Positions 1 through 7,290 of a DNA stretch of 35,164 bases are shown here, in pieces. Position 1 is the stretch's first letter; each line of letters begins with the position of its first letter. The translations under genes were made by a program, and so were the position numbers. Under the pieces are notes generated by a model. The model was not told the DNA's origin. It saw only the letters and a list, made by a program, of their open reading frames with translations, and did no database searches. Source of the stretch: Clostridiales bacterium (GTDB lineage: Bacteria > Bacillota > Clostridia > Oscillospirales > Ruminococcaceae); NCBI GenBank assembly GCA_012519635.1, contig JAAYPV010000030.1, forward strand, positions 1 to 35,164, in the 5' to 3' direction.

Positions 1-17
1 AAATATTGGGGGATAAA

Positions 18-1247
18 ATGAATATTAAAAACAATCGAATCATGCCAGTTATTGCTGCAATAGCAATACAACTTTGTCTAGGTATAGCATATATTTGGAG
101 TATTTTCCAAAATGGAATTTCTGATGTAATATTTGATGGGGACAATGCTAAAGCAGGATTGACTTTTTCGTTATTGCTTGCAACACTTTCAATCGGGAGC
201 ACAATAGGAGGAAAACTTCAGGATAAATATGGCTCCAGGAAAATTGTTATCATTGGTGGAATTATATTAGCAATAGGATTTTTAGGTGCATCGTTTACAA
301 CAGCAGCTTTACCATATCTGCTCTGGGTAACATATGGAGTAATGGGTGGACTTGGAATGGGCTTTACATACTCAACAACAATTGCCTGTGCTCAAAAATG
401 GTATCCTGATAAAAGAGGATTAATAACTGGAATAATAGTTTCTGCACTTGGTTTTGGAGGAGTAATATTTACTCCAATTGTTGAGAGATTAATCAAAGGA
501 TTTGGTGGAACTGGTGTAGGTGAGCTAAAAACATTTGCTGTATTAAGTATTGTTTTTGCAGTTGTATGTACTGTTGGTGGTATATTTATTAAAAACCCAC
601 CAAAGGATTATATTCCTGAAGGGTATACTCCGCCAGCAGCAGGTTCAATCAATTCAACTTATGACTACTCACCAAGTCAAGTTTTAAAAATGCCTCAATT
701 TTATATGGTAACATTTGCACTTATGCTTGCATGTATGGGTGGATTAATGATGATAGGCTTTGCAAAGCCTATAGCAATAGCAAAACAAATGGAATCAACT
801 GCAACTGTTGGTGTTTTAGTTATTTCTATGTTTAATTCATTTGGTCGACTATTTTGGGGTTGGGTATCAGATAGGCTAGGAAGAAAGAGAACAATAATGT
901 TGCTCCTTTGTGGAACAGCTGTTTTATCTCTTTGTGTAAACATTGCAACAGGATATTTAATTTATGTTCTGATAGGTTTAATAGGACTTTTCTATGGCGG
1001 ATTTTTAAGCACATTCCCAGCATTCACATCTGATTTATTCGGACCAAAGTACATGGCAACTAATTATGGAATGGTTTTAATAGGCTTTGGTGTAGGAGCA
1101 GTTGCATCATCATTTATAGCGGGATATTACAAAAATGTTGCTACAGAGGATATAAGATTAATGTTCCCAGCGTTCGTGATAGCTTCCGTTGCAGCTGCAG
1201 TAGCAATTGTGATGATACTATTAGTGAAAAAGCCAACACAAAAATAA
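18..1247 (+). CDS. MFS transporter, oxalate/formate antiporter-like (OFA) family
   Basis: A 12-helix-type major facilitator in the cytoplasmic membrane. The N-terminus (IAIQLCLGIAYIWSIFQ) and the repeated loop motifs GGKLQDKYGSRK (near residue 65) and WGWVSDRLGRKR (near residue 280) are the conserved MFS loop 2-3 and 8-9 signatures. Overall length (409 aa) and the N-terminal pattern fit the OFA family, whose members exchange or import small carboxylates such as oxalate, formate or lactate. The substrate cannot be read from the sequence. The ORF track starts at a TTG at position 6, but GGGGG at 8-12 sits well for the ATG at 18, so that start is preferred. Upstream context lies outside the window. 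It is followed by a strong hairpin terminator and faces an HD-GYP gene. Confidence 0.85.
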   Translation: MNIKNNRIMPVIAAIAIQLCLGIAYIWSIFQNGISDVIFDGDNAKAGLTFSLLLATLSIGSTIGGKLQDKYGSRKIVIIGGIILAIGFLGASFTTAALPYLLWVTYGVMGGLGMGFTYSTTIACAQKWYPDKRGLITGIIVSALGFGGVIFTPIVERLIKGFGGTGVGELKTFAVLSIVFAVVCTVGGIFIKNPPKDYIPEGYTPPAAGSINSTYDYSPSQVLKMPQFYMVTFALMLACMGGLMMIGFAKPIAIAKQMESTATVGVLVISMFNSFGRLFWGWVSDRLGRKRTIMLLLCGTAVLSLCVNIATGYLIYVLIGLIGLFYGGFLSTFPAFTSDLFGPKYMATNYGMVLIGFGVGAVASSFIAGYYKNVATEDIRLMFPAFVIASVAAAVAIVMILLVKKPTQK

Positions 1248-1255
1248 AAATATTT

Positions 1256-1294
1256 TGGAGTGATACTTTAAATAAGTATCACTCCATTTTTGTT
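1256..1294. terminator. bidirectional rho-independent terminator between MFS and HD-GYP genes
   Basis: A perfect 13-bp stem (1256-1268 with 1274-1286, 5-nt loop) is followed by TTTTTGTT on the plus strand. Read from the minus strand the same stem is followed by AAAATATTTTTATTTT. It lies between two convergent genes and can end both transcripts. Confidence 0.9.
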
Positions 1295-1306
1295 CATAGT
1301 TTAAAG

Positions 1307-2404
1307 TTATACGTTATACATTGCGACACATTTTAGCTTTTCATTAGTAAGGACGATTTCTCCATTAGTTTCAACTATAGGGTACATAAAATTAGCTGAG
1401 TTAATATACAGTATTTTACCAATTGAACCATCTGAGAGCAGAACAGGCTTGCCAATAAGTTCAATTGGCATATTATCAAGGAATACATTTACAATATTCA
1501 AATCAAGATTGGAGAATCGTCCTTGTGAAAACTCATCTAATACCTCAAATGGTGAGTGAGCGTCCTTATATACACGCTTAGAAATCATAGCATCATATAT
1601 ATCAGAAATTGTGGTTATTCTTCCGAAAAGAGGTATCTCATCATTTTTTAATCTATCAGGATAACCTGTTCCGTTAATTTTTTCATGATGACTTCTGATG
1701 CCATTTAAAACATCAGCATCTTTTTCGTTAGACCTTTTTGCAATTTCATAAGAAAAAACGGGGTGGAGTTTAATTACTTCAAATTCCTGTTCGGTAAGCT
1801 TTGCGGGTTTATAAAGTATTTGCGGAGGAACTTTAAATTTTCCGACATCATGGAGAAGCCCTAATTTCACCAGTCTTGCAATATCTTCCTTATCAAGATT
1901 TATCCATTTTCCAATAAGTCCATTAATAATTCCGACATTAGTACCATGCATAAATAAATATTCATCCGCTTTGCGAACATTATTAATAAGTTGAATAATA
2001 GATGCTGCTGAAATATTAATAACCATTTCACAAATTTCTTCGGAAAGCTCTTCTGTAATTTTCATAGGAATAGTGCTAGTATATTCTACGCTTTCCATTA
2101 TTTCTTGTGATTTTAAACTGATATTTTCATAATATGAATCTAAAATAGCATAATTTTCATCTGTTTTGCGCTGATAAAATTCTTTTAACACATGATTAAG
2201 GTACTTACTTTCTATGTATATTCCATCATAGGTTGCATCTAATTTTTTTATTTTATTAATTGTTTCAACTGTAATAATGGGCCTGTTAATAACTAGAAAT
2301 AGTTCATCTTTATATCTATAATATATATCGCATGTGAGATTCATATCTTCTATAAATTTATCCGGTTCAATTTTCACAAATTCTTTTCCCTTAAATAAAA
2401 ACAT
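1307..2404 (-). CDS. HD-GYP domain protein, probable cyclic-di-GMP phosphodiesterase
   Basis: 365 aa. The C-terminal two thirds is an HD-GYP domain: H153 (FMHGTN), HD at 185-186 (LLHDVGK), the paired His at 239-240 (SHHEKINGTGYP, with an intact GYP at 247-249) and D268 (SDIYDAM). HD-GYP enzymes hydrolyse c-di-GMP to pGpG or GMP with a bimetal or trimetal site. The first roughly 130 residues resemble no receiver or PAS domain that I recognise, and the last 45 residues form a small strand-rich tail. There is no signal peptide or membrane segment, so it should be cytoplasmic. The GAGGTG ribosome site is 7 nt before the ATG. It is monocistronic, with its own promoter and terminator. A second HD-GYP gene lies at 29457. 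Confidence 0.85.
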   Translation of the reverse strand: MFLFKGKEFVKIEPDKFIEDMNLTCDIYYRYKDELFLVINRPIITVETINKIKKLDATYDGIYIESKYLNHVLKEFYQRKTDENYAILDSYYENISLKSQEIMESVEYTSTIPMKITEELSEEICEMVINISAASIIQLINNVRKADEYLFMHGTNVGIINGLIGKWINLDKEDIARLVKLGLLHDVGKFKVPPQILYKPAKLTEQEFEVIKLHPVFSYEIAKRSNEKDADVLNGIRSHHEKINGTGYPDRLKNDEIPLFGRITTISDIYDAMISKRVYKDAHSPFEVLDEFSQGRFSNLDLNIVNVFLDNMPIELIGKPVLLSDGSIGKILYINSANFMYPIVETNGEIVLTNEKLKCVAMYNV

Positions 2405-2441
2405 AATACACCTCGATTATACTATACTGCCATTTAAGATA

Positions 2442-2470
2442 ATTATAGCAAATATTATACAAAAATACAA
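2442..2470 (-). promoter_or_regulatory. sigma-A-like promoter of the HD-GYP gene
   Basis: On the minus strand TTGTAT (2465-2470) and TATAAT (2442-2447) are separated by 17 bp, about 37 nt before the start codon. The -10 is perfect and the -35 is a 4/6 match. Confidence 0.5.
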
Positions 2471-2513
2471 TTGATTTTTTGTTTAATATTTATGTCCTTT
2501 TTGTTTACAAAGC

Positions 2514-2525
2514 TTTTTCGACATT
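2514..2525. promoter_or_regulatory. possible Spo0A box
   Basis: The TTCGACA core is the complement of the Spo0A 7-mer TGTCGAA, and the flanking bases extend the match to about 10 of 12 positions of the TTTGTCGAAAAA consensus on the opposite strand. It lies about 45 bp upstream of the HD-GYP promoter and beyond the 3' end of the GH9 gene. A 7-mer match in AT-rich DNA is weak evidence on its own. Confidence 0.3.
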
Positions 2526-2586
2526 CGTTACATAATGTATTGAAGATTATATGAAATTATTATGTCTTTATTTAAATATAATTTTT

Positions 2587-2624
2587 ATTCGCTCAAATTT
2601 CACTTATGTGATTTTTGAGCGAAT
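2587..2624 (-). terminator. long hairpin downstream of the GH9 gene
   Basis: A 17-bp near-perfect stem (2587-2603 with 2608-2624, two mismatches, 4-nt loop) lies just after the GH9 stop codon. The expected U-run after the stem is poor on the minus strand (AAAAATTATA), so it may be an RNA-stabilising hairpin rather than an efficient terminator. Confidence 0.55.
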
Positions 2625-2637
2625 ATTATTTATAGGA

Positions 2638-5070
2638 TTATTTTTTTTCAATAATTAATTTCTTTAATATAAAAAGATCAATAGAATTGATTTTGTTATC
2701 TGAATTTAGGTCAGAATTATGATAAATTATATTTTCCTTGTTACCAAGAATATATTTTTTAAGAGCTGTAATATCATCAATATTCACAATATCATCTGAA
2801 TTAACATCTCCTAAAACAGGTGTAGAATCGTCCATTCCAAGACTTTGGACATATGCTGTCAGGAATAGTAAGGGAGAGTTCATGTAAACAGTATGTTCAT
2901 TTGTAACCCAGTCGTTATCATTTTCATTATAGCATTTTGCAGCAAAGTTTGAAATTCCTCTAGCATTTGAGGCATTTGGACCACCTGGCATATATCCTGG
3001 AGGTACTTCAGGGATATTGTCATTACTGTAAATTGTACTATAAATTGTAGAAATTGAGTTTTCACCTTGCCCAGTAACAAAGCTTTTACATAGAGGATTT
3101 GATCCAAGCACCCATGAAAGTGTTGAAACAGAGAATGCCTTAACGGTATCAGTTGGCTTATTAAGAAGCTCTGATGCTAAAATTGCCCCCATAGGAATAC
3201 TTACAATTTGATTATTAACTCCCCAATAGTAGTTGCCTTGATGCAGTGTATTGCCCCACGCATTATTATTCCATCTATTGACAATTATGTTTAGCCATTT
3301 ATCGTATTCTACGCTAATCCACTCAACTATTTGTTTATCAGTATTATCAGCCTTTAAGTAATCAAGGAATGCTGTAAAATACATTCTACCCCAGATATTA
3401 GCATAAGCATAGGAGGATTCAAAATATGCTTTCATATATATGTAGTTTTTCTTGAAGTAGTTATGATAAATTTCATCTCTAGTTGCTCTGAACAAGGCAG
3501 CTGATGCCCATAATCTATCCATCGAGTCATCGCTAACTTTATAAACATCACTGGCAACAATATTGTTGGGATTTTGTTCAAGGTATATCCAAGCCTTTTT
3601 TGCAGCATTAAGACAAGTTTTTGCAAATTCTAAGTCAAAATTCTTATACACAATATAAGCCTCTGCAAGAGCTGCTGCAGCACAGGCTGTATCATCAGTT
3701 GTGCAACCCATATTATCGTGAATTATGCGTGTATTGCCATCACCTTGAACTCTTGGATAAAAGCCTCCGCTTTCGCTATCCTGCATTTTTAAGATCCATT
3801 CAATTTCCCATCTTGCCTCATCTAAAATATCCGGAATACCATTTCCACTCTCAGGAATATTTGATTGTCCATCAAAGAATTGCTCAGGAAATCTTTCATA
3901 AGTCCATAGTAAATCAGATACTGCAATACTACCAACATTTACATACTTACCTAAATCTCCAGCATCATACCACCCCTTTGAAACATTGATAGTTTTTTCA
4001 GAGTTAGTACGAAAGCTTGCCTGATAATCACCTGGAGTAGCATCATTTCTAGCAAAAATTCCAGCATATTGGGCATCCAAATCTCCCTGACGCTGAAAAT
4101 AAAAGAATCGAAGCAAGTCCACAATCATACTATCGTAAGCATCATTTCCTATTGTAAAATTCACAGAATTTTCAATACCTTCAGCATCAACAGCTATGTA
4201 ATATCTTCCTTTAGTTTCAAGCTCAGTAAAGTCAGCCTTCAATACCTTTTCACCAGAATCTCTTTCATCGAATTCAGAAACAAGAGTAAGCTTTCCACTA
4301 TATGTAATTTTTTTTGTATCTGAATTTATGACATGAAAGGTAGTACCAACATCAGCAGTAAGCTCTTCTTTAAAACCGGATACTAATGCATATTTATTAG
4401 ATTTTTGAACGAATCCTATCTGATTGACCTTTATTTCAGGATAGGATTTTTCTAAATCTGGTGAATCAATTATTAACTCATTAATCCAAAACTTTTGAGG
4501 TGAATTACCACTTCCACTTATAAGTACACAAGTTATATATTTTAAATCAAGGTATGGATTTTTAGTGGTAAAGTCTTTTAATGGAATTTTAACCTTCTGC
4601 CAGTTTGGAGAAACTGTTATGTAATTAGTAATCGGTAGGTATGATGATTCTTCTTGTTTGCCAATTCTTGAAAAATTATTATCCTTTAATCCGATATTAA
4701 ATGTTTCTCCGCCTTTATCACCAATAATATTAAATTCTATATATCCATTTTCTTCGTATTGTGAAAAGTCATGCGAACACCAGCCACGTACAGTTAACAT
4801 GGATTCCCACCATGATGACGAGCCTGTAACATTAACCCTAAGTGACGGTTTGTTGTTATATTTAACATTTTGGTCAATAGGCAATCCACTGTTTACAATT
4901 TCAAGATTAGTTCCGTATGTCCATCCATCAGAAGTTGAACCATCGGTTACAACATATCTAACAAGTTTTCGGTAGCTTAAATCGCTCTTTGAATTTGCAA
5001 CGGAGCTGATACTAAAACATGATATAAATAAAATAATTGATACAGTAGCAGCCAATACTTTTTTAAGCAT
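2638..5070 (-). CDS. cellulosomal family 9 glycoside hydrolase (CBM - Ig-like - GH9 - dockerin)
   Basis: Secreted endoglucanase-type enzyme of 810 aa. In order: a signal peptide (Lys-rich start, then VLAATVSIILFISCFS); a beta-sandwich carbohydrate-binding module over roughly residues 30-205, perhaps CBM30-like; an N-terminal Ig-like domain opening with KVNQIGF; the (alpha/alpha)6 GH9 catalytic domain with the DAGD motif (GWYDAGDLGKY) carrying the catalytic base and the C-terminal NEHTVYMNSPL carrying the proton donor Glu; and a type I dockerin with two duplicated calcium-binding repeats (DVNSDDIVNIDDITALKKYI and DLNSDNKINSIDLFILKKLI). The dockerin implies docking onto a scaffoldin cohesin encoded elsewhere. 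The track starts 18 nt earlier, but AGGGGG lies inside those codons and positions the ribosome on the ATG at 5070. It is monocistronic; no CAZyme neighbours are in the window. Confidence 0.93.
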   Translation of the reverse strand: MLKKVLAATVSIILFISCFSISSVANSKSDLSYRKLVRYVVTDGSTSDGWTYGTNLEIVNSGLPIDQNVKYNNKPSLRVNVTGSSSWWESMLTVRGWCSHDFSQYEENGYIEFNIIGDKGGETFNIGLKDNNFSRIGKQEESSYLPITNYITVSPNWQKVKIPLKDFTTKNPYLDLKYITCVLISGSGNSPQKFWINELIIDSPDLEKSYPEIKVNQIGFVQKSNKYALVSGFKEELTADVGTTFHVINSDTKKITYSGKLTLVSEFDERDSGEKVLKADFTELETKGRYYIAVDAEGIENSVNFTIGNDAYDSMIVDLLRFFYFQRQGDLDAQYAGIFARNDATPGDYQASFRTNSEKTINVSKGWYDAGDLGKYVNVGSIAVSDLLWTYERFPEQFFDGQSNIPESGNGIPDILDEARWEIEWILKMQDSESGGFYPRVQGDGNTRIIHDNMGCTTDDTACAAAALAEAYIVYKNFDLEFAKTCLNAAKKAWIYLEQNPNNIVASDVYKVSDDSMDRLWASAALFRATRDEIYHNYFKKNYIYMKAYFESSYAYANIWGRMYFTAFLDYLKADNTDKQIVEWISVEYDKWLNIIVNRWNNNAWGNTLHQGNYYWGVNNQIVSIPMGAILASELLNKPTDTVKAFSVSTLSWVLGSNPLCKSFVTGQGENSISTIYSTIYSNDNIPEVPPGYMPGGPNASNARGISNFAAKCYNENDNDWVTNEHTVYMNSPLLFLTAYVQSLGMDDSTPVLGDVNSDDIVNIDDITALKKYILGNKENIIYHNSDLNSDNKINSIDLFILKKLIIEKK

Positions 5071-5284
5071 AAAAATCCCCCTAAACATTACTTAAGTCTA
5101 AAAAAAATCGTACAATGTGAATATAAATAATATTATACATGATTACAGATAAAAAATATTGAATAATTTATGAATTGTAATTAATATTAACTATAATTAT
5201 TTTTAAAATGCCTACAACATTCTACAAAATAATCAAACAACTTGTACTAGAATATTAATTAATAATTTACAGGAGGTAATAAAA

Positions 5285-5593
5285 ATGTCAGTAAAGCTGA
5301 TAGTGGGATCTGAAAAGATAACTGCAATTTTATCAGGTGAAATAGATCATCATTCAGCCAAAGGTATACGCGAAAAGATCGATTCTGCAATACTTGAAAA
5401 TCATCCACAGGAGTTAATACTAAATTTTTCACAGGTAAGCTTTATGGACAGCTCAGGAATAGGTCTTATTATAGGGCGATTTAAGGTGATGCAGGAAGTG
5501 GACGGCAAGGTTACAATTGAGGGAGCATCACAGCAAATTACTAAAGTAATGAGATTATCGGGAATTGACCGTTTAGCGACAATAAAAAACTGA
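5285..5593 (+). CDS. spoIIAA: anti-sigma F factor antagonist SpoIIAA
   Basis: 102-aa STAS-domain protein. The stretch FMDSSGIGLIIGR contains the conserved Ser phosphorylated by SpoIIAB; the unphosphorylated form binds SpoIIAB and frees sigma F in the forespore. It is the first gene of the canonical spoIIAA-spoIIAB-sigF operon, with AGGAGG before the ATG and 18 nt between its stop and the next start. B. subtilis spoIIA is transcribed by sigma H and activated by Spo0A. Here I found no convincing sigma-H promoter; a one-mismatch Spo0A-like 7-mer lies at 5220-5226. Confidence 0.95.
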   Translation: MSVKLIVGSEKITAILSGEIDHHSAKGIREKIDSAILENHPQELILNFSQVSFMDSSGIGLIIGRFKVMQEVDGKVTIEGASQQITKVMRLSGIDRLATIKN

Positions 5594-5611
5594 TTTCAGG
5601 AGGAAAAGGTT

Positions 5612-6049
5612 TTGAATATATTAAATGAAATGAAAATACAATTCATGAGCAAGTCTGTAAATGAAGGCTTTGCCAGAACAGCAGTAAGTGCATTTATTGC
5701 ACAACTTGACCCTACAATTAATGAAATAGCGGATATCAGGACAGCTGTTTCTGAGGCAGTTACAAACTGTGTTGTTCACGGATATAGAGGAACAATTGGA
5801 ACCATAGAAATATGTGTGAGAATACTCGAAGGTAATGAGGTGTACATAAAAATTAAAGATAAGGGTTGTGGCATACCAGATATTAAACAGGCAATGGAGC
5901 CGCTTTTCACAACAGCTGCACATGAGGAAAGAGCAGGACTAGGTTTTGCTGTTATGGAAAGCTTTATGGACAAGCTAATAGTACGCAGTAAGGTTAATAG
6001 CGGAACAACCATAATTATGAGAAAAAAACTAACTTCTTGTGGGGATTAG
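5612..6049 (+). CDS. spoIIAB: anti-sigma F factor / serine kinase SpoIIAB
   Basis: 145-aa GHKL-fold ATPase that binds and inhibits sigma F and phosphorylates SpoIIAA. Its ATP-site boxes are visible: the N box AVSEAVTNCVVHGY with the catalytic Glu and Mg-binding Asn, G1 as DKGCGIPD, and G2 as ERAGLGFAVMESF. The start is a TTG at 5612, placed 8 nt after a perfect AGGAGG (5598-5603). The next in-frame ATG at 5630 would leave the ribosome site too far away. The stop codon falls just before the sigF start, which suggests translational coupling. Confidence 0.95.
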   Translation: MNILNEMKIQFMSKSVNEGFARTAVSAFIAQLDPTINEIADIRTAVSEAVTNCVVHGYRGTIGTIEICVRILEGNEVYIKIKDKGCGIPDIKQAMEPLFTTAAHEERAGLGFAVMESFMDKLIVRSKVNSGTTIIMRKKLTSCGD

Positions 6050-6050
6050 A

Positions 6051-6707
6051 ATGAATAATATGAAAATTCAGGCTGAGGAGCATCTTGGATTGGTTAGACT
6101 TTGTGCTAATCGTTTTCGAGGCAGAGGAATTGAATATGAAGACCTTTATTCCGCTGGATGCATTGGTTTATTAAAAGCTATTAAGGCTTTTGACGCTGAG
6201 CGTGGAGTAAAGTTTTCGACCTATGCAGTGCCTGTAATTTTAGGTGAGATTAAACGACAGTTCAGAGATGGAGGAGCAATAAAGGTTAGCAGAAGTGTCA
6301 AAGAGCTTTCAGTCAAGCTGTCAAAGGACAGAGAATGCTTTATTAAGCTGTATGGATATGAGCCAACTATTAGTCAGCTTTGTGAAAGAGTCAATGCAAC
6401 TGAGTCAGAAGTAATAGAGGCATTATCAGCAGGAATGCCACTTATATCATTGACTGATACTAATGAAGAAGGAGAATCACAAATTGATATTCCAATAGAA
6501 GCTCCTGATGAAGAAATTGGTGATATACTATCCCTAAGGCAAGTAATGAGTAAAATGGATAAAACGGATAGAATGCTTTTATATTTGCGATATTATAAGA
6601 GTCAGACGCAAACACAAACAGCAAAGGCATTAAATATGACGCAGGTACAGGTTTCGAGGCGTGAAAAAAAATTACTTGAAATTATGCGAAGCCAGATGTT
6701 AGAATAA
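6051..6707 (+). CDS. sigF: RNA polymerase sigma-F factor, forespore-specific
   Basis: 219-aa SigB/F/G-type sigma factor. Region 2 reads YEDLYSAGCIGLLKAIKAFD followed by KFSTYAVPVILGEIKRQFRD. Region 4 ends with a helix-turn-helix, TQTAKALNMTQVQVSRREKK. Position directly after spoIIAB identifies it as sigF rather than sigG. The ORF track uses a GTG at 6039, inside spoIIAB. GGGGA at 6040-6044 spaces better to the ATG at 6051, one base after the spoIIAB stop. Its activity is controlled post-translationally by the two upstream products. Confidence 0.94.
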   Translation: MNNMKIQAEEHLGLVRLCANRFRGRGIEYEDLYSAGCIGLLKAIKAFDAERGVKFSTYAVPVILGEIKRQFRDGGAIKVSRSVKELSVKLSKDRECFIKLYGYEPTISQLCERVNATESEVIEALSAGMPLISLTDTNEEGESQIDIPIEAPDEEIGDILSLRQVMSKMDKTDRMLLYLRYYKSQTQTQTAKALNMTQVQVSRREKKLLEIMRSQMLE

Positions 6708-6775
6708 TGTTATGAAATTATTTTATGAATAGAAATATAATGCATATTAAATTAGTAGAATTAACACTATATTAA

Positions 6776-6803
6776 TTGACAATATACAAATTTGTGTTAT
6801 AAT
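6776..6803 (+). promoter_or_regulatory. consensus sigma-A promoter of the desulfoferrodoxin gene
   Basis: A perfect TTGACA (6776-6781) and a perfect TATAAT (6798-6803) are separated by 16 bp. This is the strongest-looking promoter in the window and lies 50 nt before the dfx start codon. Confidence 0.85.
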
Positions 6804-6811
6804 ATTAATAA
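6797..6811. promoter_or_regulatory. possible PerR/Fur-type operator over the -10
   Basis: TTATAATATTAATAA matches 12 of the 14 defined positions of the PerR box TTATAATNATTATAA and overlaps the -10 hexamer, where a bound repressor would block polymerase. Superoxide reductases are PerR-controlled in some Clostridia. The region is so AT-rich that a chance match is possible. Confidence 0.4.
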
Positions 6812-6833
6812 TATTATTTAAATAATATTATTA
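6806..6833. repeat. 28-bp perfect AT-only palindrome in the dfx 5' region
   Basis: Each 14-nt half (TAATAATATTATTT) is exactly mirrored, centred at 6819/6820. It starts just after the -10 and covers the expected transcription start. It could be a second operator or a weak 5' RNA hairpin. Confidence 0.7.
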
Positions 6834-6854
6834 TGTAGATAAGGAGAGGATGTT

Positions 6855-7238
6855 ATGTCATATCAAAAGTTTTTTATCTGTAGCCACTGTGGTAACATTG
6901 TAGGATTAATTCAGGAAGCTGGCGTACCAATGATATGCTGCGGTGAAAAAATGGAGGAATTAGTTCCTAATACAGTTGATGCTGCACAGGAAAAACATGT
7001 CCCTGTTGTTACAGTTGATGGCAATACAGTTAAGGTTGAAATTGGTTCAGTAGAACACCCAATGGTAGATGAGCATTATATTCAATGGATTTACTTACAG
7101 ACAGAAAAGGGTGGACAGAGAAAGGGTTTAAAACCTGGTGAAAAGCCATCAGTTACTTTTTCATTGGTAGATGATAAAGCAATTGCAGCTTTTGAATATT
7201 GTAATCTTCATGGCCTATGGAAAGCGGATATAAAATAA
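6855..7238 (+). CDS. dfx: desulfoferrodoxin (two-iron superoxide reductase)
   Basis: 127 aa. It reduces superoxide to hydrogen peroxide in the cytoplasm without releasing oxygen, a defence typical of anaerobes. The N-terminal desulforedoxin-like domain has all four iron ligands (C9, C12, C28, C29). The C-terminal SOR domain has the square-pyramidal Fe site ligands H48, H68, H74, C116 and H119, and keeps the catalytic Lys47 in EKHVP. It is therefore the full 2Fe type rather than neelaredoxin. The ribosome site is AAGGAGAGG. It is a single-gene unit with its own promoter and terminator; no rubredoxin or rubrerythrin partner is adjacent. The operator-like sequence over its -10 suggests peroxide- or metal-responsive repression. 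Confidence 0.95.
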   Translation: MSYQKFFICSHCGNIVGLIQEAGVPMICCGEKMEELVPNTVDAAQEKHVPVVTVDGNTVKVEIGSVEHPMVDEHYIQWIYLQTEKGGQRKGLKPGEKPSVTFSLVDDKAIAAFEYCNLHGLWKADIK

Positions 7239-7249
7239 CTATAAATAAA

Positions 7250-7290
7250 AGACCCTGTATCTTCTTAATGAAAATACAGGGTCTGATATT
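7250..7290. terminator. bidirectional terminator between dfx and pyrB
   Basis: An 11-bp perfect stem (AGACCCTGTAT at 7250-7260 with 7274-7284). On the minus strand it is followed by TTTTATTTAT, a good U-run for pyrB. On the plus strand it is followed by GATATTTTATTT. Confidence 0.85.

Noticed and set aside
3621-3989. 122-codon plus-strand ORF rich in His, Gln and Tyr
   Set aside because: Antisense shadow of the GH9 gene, with no ribosome site and a composition caused by reading the opposite strand.
5161-5284. Sigma-H promoter and Spo0A box for the spoIIA operon
   Set aside because: No AGGA-type -35 at the right distance from a GAAT -10 was found. A 7-mer with one mismatch to the Spo0A core at 5220-5226 is too weak to list as a feature.
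5621-6012. Minus-strand ORFs of 100 and 78 codons over spoIIAB
   Set aside because: Antisense shadows of a well-supported gene; the sense frame has all kinase motifs.
6051-6707. Assignment as sigma G
   Set aside because: The gene directly follows spoIIAA and spoIIAB; sigG is normally next to the spoIIG genes, which are absent here.
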